64,000 nucleotides of DNA from Eisenbergiella tayi (lineage in GTDB: Bacteria > Bacillota > Clostridia > Lachnospirales > Lachnospiraceae): assembly GCF_001881565.1 (NCBI RefSeq), contig NZ_MPDJ01000006.1:124001-188000 (forward strand), written 5' to 3'. The first letter of the stretch is position 1; each line of letters begins with the position of its first letter. The notes under the pieces are model-generated. The model was not told the DNA's origin. It searched no databases and saw only the letters and a program-made list of their open reading frames with translations. A program made the translations under genes and the position numbers. Below are positions 15,422-23,740 of this stretch, in pieces.

Positions 15422-17485
15422 TCAATTGAGACAGGTGAGAAGAATATCAAAGGAAAACCGCATATCCTCATCAAACCACTGCTTGAAATTGGTGCCCCAC
15501 CGGTTGTTGTACAAAAGGAAGGAAAAGCCCAGGCTGAGATCCGGAAGGCAGTTATCCGGCTGATACAGCTTTTTCCCTCCGAAGGAAACAAGAGGGGCAT
15601 CGAGGGGATAAATCCGGATGCGGCCGTCAGCGGCATCATAGGAAAGAGATTGTACGGCATGCAGCTGGCGGTTTCCGTTATGTACTACATTTTCAGGGGA
15701 AAGCAGCAGTCCGGTTTTATCCATTTTCCAGCAGCCAGGGTTGTCGCCGCCCGGAGAGATTTCCAGCCACAGCGCTTCAGGGCTTCGCAGGGCATCCTTG
15801 TCCTTCCAGTAAAGATCCATATGGATTTTCTGTTCGGTAAAACGATACAGAGCCATGGCTTCTCTCGGACAGCCATATTCGGCACAGGCTTCCTCCGGGA
15901 AAAGGAGAGTAACATAGAGCGTATCTTTCCAAAGCCGGACGGATTCAGGAAAGGGACGATAGCAATGGTGCCCGATCTGTGTATGATAACGCAGTCCGGG
16001 TTTGCCGAAATCAGGTTCCGCCCAGTGGAAGTTTTGGATCAGGTTCCTCCCGTAGGCGAAATAACAGTCATCTGTCTCTTTTCCACCGAAGGTTTCATAT
16101 TCCAGAAGCCCGATGGATACCTTCCGGCTCAGGCCGGTTCTCATATCCTTCAGGCTGGTCAATTCTCCGTAAGATCCTATGATTACCTGATAAGGTCCGG
16201 CGGCAAATGGAGAATTTACAGGACATTCAAGTGCTCCGGAAGGAATAACGGGATAAGTAAAGGAAAGAAAATCGCGGGCTTCGGCAGTCTCCCTGGCCGG
16301 GAGCGCATCCAGAGCACGGGTCACGTAGTTTCTTTGTTCCTGATGAGAACTTTCAAAAAGAGAATAGGAAGATCCGGATCCTCCCCGTTCCTCTTTATAT
16401 GCCTCCAGTTCCGGCAGCAGTGCCTGAAATATATGCTGGTTCTGCGGGGAAAACAGTTCATAACCTGTGCTGTCTTTTTCTCTTGCTGCGGTGAAATCAC
16501 TTTTTTCCCAATGGGTGAAGTCCAGAAGGAATTTTTTCGTATCCATTCCCCAGGTATGCTCACAGATTAACAGCAGGTTTTCCATGAAACTGTGGTAAGC
16601 GGGCATGTCAGGTGTCAGCAGACCGTCTGTAATCCATTTTTCTTTTAAAAGCATAAGCCGGCGGAATTGGGATACCTTTAAGGGATCGGTGGCAATTCCG
16701 TGTATCCAGGTATCCCCGATTTCCGATTCCACTATGGGGAGATTTTCCCGGATCTGACGTATATCGGCGGCGAATTCATCCATGGTACCGGCTTCGATAT
16801 GCGCATGAGGATACTTTTGTGCCAAGTCCCGGTAAAGGGTATCCAACTCTTCCGGGGAGGGCGGTGCGGAATTATCATGGGCGTGATAAAATTCCAGGAC
16901 GGTTCCGTTTTCCAGGAAAGTGGACTCTCCATAGGAGGCTGAATAATTGACAACAATTTCCTGCTCTCCGGCGCGCCAGCGGAAAAGTCCGGGAACGGAA
17001 GGAATGCGGGAGGAATCATTTACTCCTATATGCAGGAATTCAATTCCGGCATCGCAGAGAGCCGGAACAAGGGCCATGGTATGGCCGGGTACATCCGTCA
17101 TTTTGGCGGCGATGGTATGGATGCCGAATTTCTGATCCAGCATATGTGAAATGGAGAGATCATAATCCAGAAGCCGGCGGTCCATCAGCTCCGTATGCGT
17201 GGTGCAGGCCAGTCCGTGCCAGCGGACATATCCCAGCCGGATGGCCTGTTCCAGCCTGCTGCAGCCGGCCGCATCGGCATGTGCAAAATAATACCGGATG
17301 AGATAGGAGCCCACCGTCCACACAAATTTTTTATACTGCGGGGTATTCACACGAAAAGCCAGCTCTACGGCGGAAGGGATGAAATCCAGACAGTATTTGT
17401 CCAGAACCTGCTGTGCCAGTCCGGTGAAGCCGATGTCAAGGTGGGTTTTAAAGACAACAATTACTTTCTTGGCAGCTGTATTCAT
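15422..17485 (-). CDS. DUF5054 family protein, GH38-like
   Basis: A large cytoplasmic protein of 687 residues, with no signal peptide. The N-terminus reads VIVVFKTHLDIGFTGLAQQV, where His and Asp match the metal ligands that open GH38 alpha-mannosidase domains. A second metal site is suggested by MTDVPGHTMALVPALCDAGI near 130. Clostridial proteins of this layout are usually labelled DUF5054. The C-terminal half (about 400-687) appears to be beta-rich, as in GH38 enzymes. The activity is not established; a hydrolase for an alpha-linked mannose-like sugar is the reasonable guess. It is the last gene of a four-gene operon with a GPH transporter, a ChbG-like deacetylase and a PHP hydrolase. Confidence 0.75.
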   Translation of the reverse strand: MNTAAKKVIVVFKTHLDIGFTGLAQQVLDKYCLDFIPSAVELAFRVNTPQYKKFVWTVGSYLIRYYFAHADAAGCSRLEQAIRLGYVRWHGLACTTHTELMDRRLLDYDLSISHMLDQKFGIHTIAAKMTDVPGHTMALVPALCDAGIEFLHIGVNDSSRIPSVPGLFRWRAGEQEIVVNYSASYGESTFLENGTVLEFYHAHDNSAPPSPEELDTLYRDLAQKYPHAHIEAGTMDEFAADIRQIRENLPIVESEIGDTWIHGIATDPLKVSQFRRLMLLKEKWITDGLLTPDMPAYHSFMENLLLICEHTWGMDTKKFLLDFTHWEKSDFTAAREKDSTGYELFSPQNQHIFQALLPELEAYKEERGGSGSSYSLFESSHQEQRNYVTRALDALPARETAEARDFLSFTYPVIPSGALECPVNSPFAAGPYQVIIGSYGELTSLKDMRTGLSRKVSIGLLEYETFGGKETDDCYFAYGRNLIQNFHWAEPDFGKPGLRYHTQIGHHCYRPFPESVRLWKDTLYVTLLFPEEACAEYGCPREAMALYRFTEQKIHMDLYWKDKDALRSPEALWLEISPGGDNPGCWKMDKTGLLLSPENVVHNGNRQLHAVQSLSYDAADGRIRIYPLDAPLVSFGGKKLYQPDNCLPDLSLGFSFLLYNNRWGTNFKQWFDEDMRFSFDILLTCLN

Positions 17486-17513
17486 TTCTGTTCCTTTCTG
17501 ATAGGAATTTCTG

Positions 17514-18818
17514 TTATTGGTAGTATACAGGATTAGTGAGGAGGGCCTTCATGGGAGGCAGGCCGGGAGCATAGCTTCGGTACAGTTCCAGCCGAAGGAA
17601 GAGGGCATCCGGAAAACGTCTTCGCAGTTTCAGTTCACAGGCTCCGGAAGGAGCGATCAGAGATTCCGCAGCCGTATCGGTAATCAGGCGGATTTCATCG
17701 CCCTGACAGAGGCCGGTAAGCAGAATGTCCGTATATTCTCCGCGGACGGCGACGTCCCCGAAGGAGGCGGGGAGGCCTTCCGGAGATATGGCAGCGAAAT
17801 CTGCCTGAGGCCCGGAGGGCAGATAAGAAACATAACCGCTGCCCTGGCGCAGAGCCTTCAGCAAATCCGCCCTGGATCGGGAAGGGGCATACAGACACTG
17901 GCAGGGCATGGCGAGGCTGCCCAGAAGACCGGGACGATGATAATCACTGCCTCCGGTAACCGGCAGCTTCCGGCCGGAGCAAAGCTGCTGATGCCACCAG
18001 AAGGCTGCCTTTTCATTCCGCTCGGACATGACACCATTCCATACCTCCAGACCGTCGAAGGGCAGAGAAAAATCCCATTCCCAGGGAACCAGCGGGCAGA
18101 AGGGATGGTTGATGACACGGAAAGCCCCATTTTCTTCTGCCTCCATGAATAAAGCCCTTGTTTCTTCTAAAGAAGCGGTAAAAAAAGGAGTGCTGAAAGC
18201 CTGTTCTGTGCCCAGAAAACCGGCATGCCCCTTATAATGAGTCCATTCAGTCCCCGGAATGAGCGTGATATCTTCATAAAAAGGAAGCCTGTCATTCTGG
18301 GCGCTGTTATTATGATCGGTAAATATAAGGAAATCCAATCCCATACGCCTGGCGAGCAGAGCCGCTTCCTCTGGCTCCAGAATACCATCGGAAGCGGTGG
18401 TATGGACATGGGTATCACCCTTAAAAAGCCGGCGTTCCTTTGGCGTTACTTCCACTTCGTATTCTACGGCGACACCATTGGCCGGAATATGATAAGCGCC
18501 CGCTATGATATGCCAGGTACCTTCCGGCAGTTCGCAGGATTGAAAGCCCGCGCTGCTGCCCAGAGGGGAAATCAGGATGCTGCTGCGATCCGAACCGGAG
18601 GAACCCGCCATTCTGCCGTCAGGCATCATGACCGCCAGATCAATCGTGCAGGGTTCCCCTTCAATAACAAAAGGGCCATCCTGCCCTGCAAAAGAGGATG
18701 GATAACAATAACGGATGGAAATGCTTTCCGTGTCCGCATCTACAGAGAAAGGAAGACGGATATACTCCCTTTCCCGGGATTTGTCGAGAAATAACTGTAA
18801 CTGTATTTTCTTTTTCAT
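17514..18818 (-). CDS. PHP domain metallohydrolase (CehA/McbA type)
   Basis: A metal-dependent phosphoesterase-like hydrolase of 434 residues. The first 145 or so form a beta-rich N-terminal domain. The PHP domain then shows its motifs in order: GDTHVHTTASDGILEPEE near 150, FLIFTDHNN near 180, a later HP in INHPFCP and GGSDYHRPG near 305. Together these give the usual trinuclear metal site. The ATG at 18818 has AAAAAGGAGAATTT before it, better than an in-frame ATG 18 bases earlier. Its start overlaps the stop of the ChbG-like gene by ATGA, so translation is coupled. CehA/McbA relatives cleave esters or phosphates; the substrate here is unknown. Confidence 0.88.
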   Translation of the reverse strand: MKKKIQLQLFLDKSREREYIRLPFSVDADTESISIRYCYPSSFAGQDGPFVIEGEPCTIDLAVMMPDGRMAGSSGSDRSSILISPLGSSAGFQSCELPEGTWHIIAGAYHIPANGVAVEYEVEVTPKERRLFKGDTHVHTTASDGILEPEEAALLARRMGLDFLIFTDHNNSAQNDRLPFYEDITLIPGTEWTHYKGHAGFLGTEQAFSTPFFTASLEETRALFMEAEENGAFRVINHPFCPLVPWEWDFSLPFDGLEVWNGVMSERNEKAAFWWHQQLCSGRKLPVTGGSDYHRPGLLGSLAMPCQCLYAPSRSRADLLKALRQGSGYVSYLPSGPQADFAAISPEGLPASFGDVAVRGEYTDILLTGLCQGDEIRLITDTAAESLIAPSGACELKLRRRFPDALFLRLELYRSYAPGLPPMKALLTNPVYYQ

Positions 18819-19699
18819 AAATTCTCCTTTTTGCATGGGAACGGGGCACTTTTCCAGGAAACCAGCCGGAAACCTTCCTTTTCCAGAAAGCGGTTCAGGC
18901 GGCCGCTTTTTAAAAATTCATACTCCCATTCCCGTTTTTTCCATTGAGGTGTCCGCAGGGAAAGAACAGGATCGGGAACGGACGGATGCAGGAATACTTC
19001 ACTTATGCCGGCAGGCGCCGCGGCAAGCTGCTCTTCATAATAAGAACAAAGGGCTTCATAATCCCGGATTTTTTCCACAGGAAGAGGATGTGTAATAAAA
19101 TCATCCGGCAGCGATACCTTCATTCGGTCGGCAAGAAAGCAGACTGCGGCATGGGCAGCTTTCAATGCAGGGGATACCTTTCCTCCGAACTGACGCTCCA
19201 GAAATGCAGGAGAACGGGCAAAACGAAAAGGAAGACAGTATTTTTGGCAGAGGCGGAAAGCGTTGAGAAAGAAAAGCCTTCCGTTGATGCCATATAAAGT
19301 CCCTCCATGGCTGTCGGCATGATCCGGCGTACAGCCGGCGTCCGTCATAAACCGGTATTGGGCTTCCAGCTCCCACGTCACATCACCTGAGACAGCCCGT
19401 TTTGCTGCCGCTCCTCCGTCAGCAGGCAGCAGGCCGTTCACAGTCAATGAGGAATCCCTCTTTTCTTTATCCGCGGGCATCCAGCATTCTTCCTTCCATT
19501 CTGAAAAAAGAGTCCAGTGAACTCCCACAGGAAAACTGCCTTCCTTTGCATATCGGCAGGCATTCATGGCCATGGGAGCCGGAGAGAGGATAGAGGAGGA
19601 GGTGATTGCACCCAGCCGGAACAGCTCACAGATCGCCTGATTCATACTTTTGCACAGACCGAAATCATCGGCATTTATAATAAGGAAACGTTCATTCAT
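18815..19699 (-). CDS. ChbG/HpnK (YdjC) family carbohydrate deacetylase
   Basis: A 294-residue deacetylase of the family that removes an N-acetyl group from chitooligosaccharides or related sugars. The N-terminus is FLIINADDFGLCKSMNQAIC, with the two Asp of the metal and base site, and TPDHADSHGGTLYG near 125 carries the metal His residues. ISEVFLHPSVPDP near 235 is also typical. The ATG at 19699 follows AAAGGAGACG and overlaps the stop of the transporter gene by four bases (ATGA). Together with the transporter it suggests uptake and intracellular deacetylation of an amino-sugar oligosaccharide. Confidence 0.9.
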   Translation of the reverse strand: MNERFLIINADDFGLCKSMNQAICELFRLGAITSSSILSPAPMAMNACRYAKEGSFPVGVHWTLFSEWKEECWMPADKEKRDSSLTVNGLLPADGGAAAKRAVSGDVTWELEAQYRFMTDAGCTPDHADSHGGTLYGINGRLFFLNAFRLCQKYCLPFRFARSPAFLERQFGGKVSPALKAAHAAVCFLADRMKVSLPDDFITHPLPVEKIRDYEALCSYYEEQLAAAPAGISEVFLHPSVPDPVLSLRTPQWKKREWEYEFLKSGRLNRFLEKEGFRLVSWKSAPFPCKKENL

Positions 19700-21018
19700 T
19701 TCGTCTCCTTTCCGGGTACAGCCGGACTCTCTGCCGCAGAAGTGTCGCCGTCTTCCGGAAATTTCAGAAAACGGGAACACAATACGCTGAGGATCATGAC
19801 ACAAAAGGGAAATACCACCATCAGAAAACGCGCGGCATCATGTGGACGGGGGCCTGGTATCTCTCCGCTTTCAAAACCGTAGATACGGCCTACAATCAGG
19901 AAGGCGAAGCTGGTAAAAAAGCCGCTCAGCCTGTTCATAAATCCCATGGCGCTCGCATAAGTCCCCTCTCTTCTCAGCCCGTTTTTCCGGGTATCCTCAT
20001 CCATAATACGGGCGCCGATTAGATCCATGGTAGTGATGGCCCCTGAATAACCGAAGCCCAGAAGGCAGGCTGCAGCAAGTGCAGGAAAAAGGCCGGAGAC
20101 AAAATACAGGGGCAGAAAGGATACGGTCAATGCGGCCAGAGCGATTCGCCATACCGGCATCACCGAATGCTTTTTTACAAAAAGAGCCCATACGGATACT
20201 CCTGCCATGGCAAACAGAAGCACCATGCCGAGAAGAATCGTATTTGCCATACTGCCAAGTCCCAGCGTGTATTTTACATAGAAAGGAACTGCGGACATAA
20301 CCAGAGACATAGCCGCGCTGTAAAAGGCATTGGTAAGGCCGAAAATCCAGAATTTCGGATTGGTGAGCAGATCCCGGAGAGTGGAAAGCAGACGGGGCTT
20401 CTGGAGATCCTCAGTTCTTGTAATTTCGTGGCATCCAAACGTACAGTAAAGGATGACCGCTACCGCCAGGATTCCATAAATAATGCTGGTCAGGCCATAG
20501 CCCAGAGCATCCGTTACAAGCGGTGTAAGGGCAATACTGATGACCATGGCGAGCAGCTGAAAAGCCTGACGCATGGCATTGGATTTGGCCCGCTGGGAAT
20601 CAGAGGTAAACAGTTCGGGAAAAAGAGCGCCGTAGTTGGCATTGATCAGGGAATCCAGAGTTCCGGTGAGGATATACATAAGAAGCATATAGGAAAAAAT
20701 TCCGCTGCCGTTTAAAAAAGCGGGTATATTAAAGAACGCGATAAAACAGAGTGCCAGAAGAGGAGTGCCGATAACAAGCCAGGGACGTCTGCGTCCCCAA
20801 CGGGTCCGCGTACGGTCAGATAAAAAACCATAGACAGGATTATCGATGGCATCCACGAAGGTGTAAAGAAACAGCACCATGGAAAACTGAGCCGTAGTAA
20901 CCCCATGCCCGATCACGTAAAATGCAGCAGCATAGGTTTTGAACATATTGATAGGAATAGAGGTGCCGAACATACCGACAGCATAACGGAAGGGACTGGT
21001 TTTCTTTTGTTGATTCAT
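19696..21018 (-). CDS. GPH-type sugar:cation symporter (MFS superfamily)
   Basis: A 440-residue permease with about 12 membrane helices, similar to MelB, XynB/XynP and other glycoside-pentoside-hexuronide symporters. Typical segments are the first loop DAIDNPVYGFLSDRTRTRWGRRRPWLVIGTPLL (about 50-82), ANYGALFPELFTSDSQRAKSNAMRQ near 145, and a large middle loop. The ATG at 21018 follows AAGGAGGCC. It is the first gene of the minus-strand operon and is divergent from a GntR/LacI-type regulator, which probably controls it from the AT-rich region between them. Confidence 0.92.
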   Translation of the reverse strand: MNQQKKTSPFRYAVGMFGTSIPINMFKTYAAAFYVIGHGVTTAQFSMVLFLYTFVDAIDNPVYGFLSDRTRTRWGRRRPWLVIGTPLLALCFIAFFNIPAFLNGSGIFSYMLLMYILTGTLDSLINANYGALFPELFTSDSQRAKSNAMRQAFQLLAMVISIALTPLVTDALGYGLTSIIYGILAVAVILYCTFGCHEITRTEDLQKPRLLSTLRDLLTNPKFWIFGLTNAFYSAAMSLVMSAVPFYVKYTLGLGSMANTILLGMVLLFAMAGVSVWALFVKKHSVMPVWRIALAALTVSFLPLYFVSGLFPALAAACLLGFGYSGAITTMDLIGARIMDEDTRKNGLRREGTYASAMGFMNRLSGFFTSFAFLIVGRIYGFESGEIPGPRPHDAARFLMVVFPFCVMILSVLCSRFLKFPEDGDTSAAESPAVPGKETK

Positions 21019-21261
21019 ATAGGCCTCCTTTGGGGCGAATGGGATAGTTCCTTTAAATCAAAGGTAGCATATTAAATATATATTGTAAATATGAGCAGTT
21101 TTTTTCTATAGAATACCTAAAAATATACGAAAATACTGGATATAATTACATATAAAATATGGAAAAAATATATTTTATAAAAGTAGAGAGAAAAGAAATT
21201 TGACAAAAAATATATTTTAATATACATTGATTTTACGTGAGAAAAAACAGATGATAAAATT
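21019..21261. promoter_or_regulatory. Divergent control region, AT-rich boxes
   Basis: This region separates the transporter operon from the GntR/LacI-type regulator. AAAAAATATATTTTA occurs twice, at 21163-21177 and 21205-21219. The copies are 42 bases apart, about four helical turns, and share the palindromic core AAAATATATTTT. For the regulator, TTGACA at 21200-21205 with TATACA at 21221-21226 (15-base spacer) is a possible promoter that overlaps the second box. ATATACATTGATTTT at 21220-21234 is also found upstream of the rhamnosidase. Confidence 0.55.
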
Positions 21262-21322
21262 GGGAGCCGGGAGCCGGGAGCCGGGAGCCGGGAGCCGGGA
21301 GCCGGGAGCCGGGAGCCGGGAG
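21262..21322 (+). repeat. GGGAGCC tandem repeat, 8.7 copies
   Basis: Eight perfect GGGAGCC units are followed by GGGAG (21262-21322). Two degenerate pieces come next (GGGAGCCGGGAG at 21327-21338 and GGGAGC at 21343-21348). It lies in the untranslated leader, 54 bases before the regulator start, in otherwise AT-rich DNA. Seven-base units shift the reading frame, and copy number is likely to vary by slippage. Confidence 0.95.
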
Positions 21323-21375
21323 TTTAGGGAGCCGGGAGTTCAGGGAGCGGCTTCGGAAAGGAAAAGAGAGCAGAT

Positions 21376-22464
21376 ATGGGAAAGGTATTTCTGTACCGGA
21401 AGGTGTATGATGAACTGCTGGAACGGATCAGGAATGGGATATATTTACCGGGCAGCAAGCTTCCCGGTGACGAAGAGTTATGTGAAGAGTTTGGGGTCAG
21501 TGCAATAACCCTGAAAAAGGCGTTGGAAATGCTGGCGGAAAGCGGTCATGTAAAACGAGTTCCAGGAAAAGGAACCTATGTAGAGAAAAGGGAAAAAGCG
21601 GGTACAAAAGGCAGAAAAGAAGGGACAGGACATTTATTGGGGCTTGTTCTGGAACACGTATCGACTCCGTTTGGCCTGGAGATGATGTATCAGATGGACA
21701 GGATTGCCCAAAAAGCTGGTTACAGGCTGATAGTCCGCTTCTCCTATGGAGACAGGGAAAAAGAAACGGAAGAAATACGCTTCCTTTTTTCCATGAAGGT
21801 AAATGGAATAATAATTATGCCAAGCCACGGGAAGCATTACAGCCCCGCAATTCTGCAATTGTATCTGGACGACTTTCCCATGGTTATGATAGACAAGAAA
21901 TTGCGTGGTATACCGGTGCCCTCGGTGCGTACAGATAACAGGGCGGCAGCAGCGGCTTTAGTCAGAGGACTTGCGGAAAAAGGCTGCAGGCGAATTGCTT
22001 TTTTTACTACGGAGGATACAGAGGCAATCTCTGTCAGGGAACGGAGAAATGGCTTTATCAATGAAATGGAACGATTGAATTTGACGGAGGCAGGAATCTG
22101 CGTCCTGCCTTCCGGAAGGGGAGCCGAAGGCTTCCTTGATAACAGACCGGATCCGAATGCCATCCGCGCAGTAAGGAAGTTTCTGGAAAAAGAACGAAGG
22201 GAAATAGACGCGGTAATCGCGGAAGAATACGGTATCGTACCTGTAGTTACCACAGCGGCTGCCCAGGTGGGAATCGACCTGGAACAGGATATCCGTCTGG
22301 CTTGTATAGACGAGGATTATCTGGCGCCGTACGGGCCGGTTTTCCTTCATGTGAAGCAGGATGAGGCGGCTATTGCAAAGAAGGCTGTGGAATTGCTACT
22401 GGGGAGGATTGCCGGGAATAGGTATGAGGAGGATGATTATTTGATTGCTGGAATTTTAAGATAG
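21376..22464 (+). CDS. GntR-type HTH regulator with LacI-type sensor domain
   Basis: An AraR-like repressor of 362 residues. Residues 1-70 are a GntR winged helix (VYDELLERIRNGIYLPGSKLPGDEELCEEFGVSAITLKKALEMLAESG, then GKGTYVEKRE). Residues 85-362 are a periplasmic-binding-protein-like sugar sensor (HLLGLVLEHVSTPFGLEMM, VDGIIIMPS-type strand, IDKKLRGIPVPSVRTDN, LACIDEDYLAP). It lies opposite the transporter operon and probably represses it until a sugar binds. Its leader contains the GGGAGCC tandem repeat. The nearest ribosome site is GGAAAGGAAAAGAGAG, which is imperfectly spaced. Confidence 0.93.
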   Translation: MGKVFLYRKVYDELLERIRNGIYLPGSKLPGDEELCEEFGVSAITLKKALEMLAESGHVKRVPGKGTYVEKREKAGTKGRKEGTGHLLGLVLEHVSTPFGLEMMYQMDRIAQKAGYRLIVRFSYGDREKETEEIRFLFSMKVNGIIIMPSHGKHYSPAILQLYLDDFPMVMIDKKLRGIPVPSVRTDNRAAAAALVRGLAEKGCRRIAFFTTEDTEAISVRERRNGFINEMERLNLTEAGICVLPSGRGAEGFLDNRPDPNAIRAVRKFLEKERREIDAVIAEEYGIVPVVTTAAAQVGIDLEQDIRLACIDEDYLAPYGPVFLHVKQDEAAIAKKAVELLLGRIAGNRYEEDDYLIAGILR

Positions 22465-22558
22465 AAAGGAATAGAAAAAGTATATATGAAGACAATATAT
22501 GAGCATTTGTCAACACTTTTAATAAAGGAATATGTATAGGAATAACTAATAATTAATT

Positions 22559-22589
22559 ACTCTATCCCGGATTATAATCGGGATAGAGT
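22559..22589. terminator. Bidirectional terminator, near-perfect palindrome
   Basis: ACTCTATCCC and GGGATAGAGT flank GATTATAATC, itself a palindrome, with one bulged G. The A/T-rich sides serve both the regulator and the convergent prepilin gene. Confidence 0.8.
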
Positions 22590-22616
22590 ATAAAATAAAA
22601 ACATAGTCTAAACATA

Positions 22617-23468
22617 TTAGTTCACTACTTTAATCCATTGATCCTTAACATCCGTGAGATCATCGCTTGTCGTATAACCACTTTCTTCAAAAGGGGTTCC
22701 TAAAGTATCCTTTAACCATTTAGAGGTGTATTTATTACCTTGTCCCTTCCACACATAATAATTATCATTGAACATAACCAAGGAAGTATTATCATTTCCT
22801 TGTACAGAACCAGTGGCTATAAAATAGAACTGAGTTTCATTATTACTATCAACATATATGCAAGGTTTCCATTTATAACTGTCGGATGTACCCGGAAGAT
22901 TTAATTTTTCCCATAATTCTTTTTCTTTTGATGATAAAGTAGCATAATCTGAATTATAGAAATCTTCCCTTGCTTCTTTATATGTTCCCTCTACATTTCC
23001 CGAATAATTTTTATTATAAAATTTAGTTACATAATCCAATTTATCTCTATAGGATTCAGTATGATTATCATTTATTCGATAGGGTGTCGCAGAAGTAATG
23101 TCGAAAATAACTTTTGTTTCACCTTTTGTCATATATTCCAGATAACTAACTTCAGTATGAACACTAGAAGAAAAGAGTACACCTGAAATAATGGAACCAT
23201 CAACGCCAGCTTCTGTGCATATTTTTCCCCTTGTAGCTTCAGTTGTAAAATCCTCTGGTAGAAATAAATTTTTTCCATATAACTCAAGAGCCATTGTCTG
23301 CGCCGCCGTCACCACCGCCCGGCATTCAATCAGCGCCTGCTGATCCTTAGCCTTTTTTATGTACTTAAAAAGACCCGGCACTAAAATTGCCAGGAGAATT
23401 CCGATTATAACGATTACAACGATCATTTCGACTAAGGTAAATCCTTTGTTTTTGTTTTCCTGTTTCAT
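22617..23468 (-). CDS. Orphan prepilin-like protein (type IV pilin N-terminus)
   Basis: A 283-residue pseudopilin or pilin. The start MKQENKNKGFTLVEMIVVIVIIGILL is a textbook class III signal: a short charged leader, cleavage expected between G and F, Glu at +5, then one hydrophobic helix continuing to LVPGLFKYIKKAKDQQ. The rest is soluble, rich in Tyr, Asn, Ser and Thr, and matches nothing known to me. The ATG at 23468 is chosen because the leader then has normal length and AAAGG precedes it. No prepilin peptidase, ATPase or other pilin lies in the window, so it must use machinery encoded elsewhere. The gene is more A/T-rich than its neighbours. Confidence 0.85.
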   Translation of the reverse strand: MKQENKNKGFTLVEMIVVIVIIGILLAILVPGLFKYIKKAKDQQALIECRAVVTAAQTMALELYGKNLFLPEDFTTEATRGKICTEAGVDGSIISGVLFSSSVHTEVSYLEYMTKGETKVIFDITSATPYRINDNHTESYRDKLDYVTKFYNKNYSGNVEGTYKEAREDFYNSDYATLSSKEKELWEKLNLPGTSDSYKWKPCIYVDSNNETQFYFIATGSVQGNDNTSLVMFNDNYYVWKGQGNKYTSKWLKDTLGTPFEESGYTTSDDLTDVKDQWIKVVN

Positions 23469-23740
23469 GTGTAAATCCTTTTCTTCATCTTTATAATAGA
23501 AGTAACGAATTTGGTTCTTACTCATTCTATCAAAAAGCCTCGGAAATAGCAAACTATTTTACCTGATTCCCTGCTGTTTCAGGCAGAATTATAAGATTTG
23601 ACGGGAAATGCCAAAGAATAACATTGACAGCCGTCAGTATATTTGTTATGCTTTCAAAAGATTTGAGTATCAAAGTATTTTTTTAAGCATAAAATACAGA
23701 TATAAAAAACCGGAGGCATGTGCTTTTAACAGGAGGAAAG

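Noticed and set aside
15337..15660. Longer N-terminus for the MerR regulator
   Set aside because: The extension overlaps the 3' end of the DUF5054 gene and the MerR promoter; the MerR fold starts right after the ribosome site at 15336.
21262..21348. CRISPR-like repeat
   Set aside because: The units are 7 bases with no spacers, so this is a simple tandem repeat. No CRISPR array or cas gene was seen.
21251..21508. Real protein from the frame through the GGGAGCC repeat
   Set aside because: It lacks a ribosome site, consists of a repeat translation followed by an out-of-frame shadow of the regulator, and has no recognisable domain. It is kept only as a possible upstream ORF with a regulatory effect.
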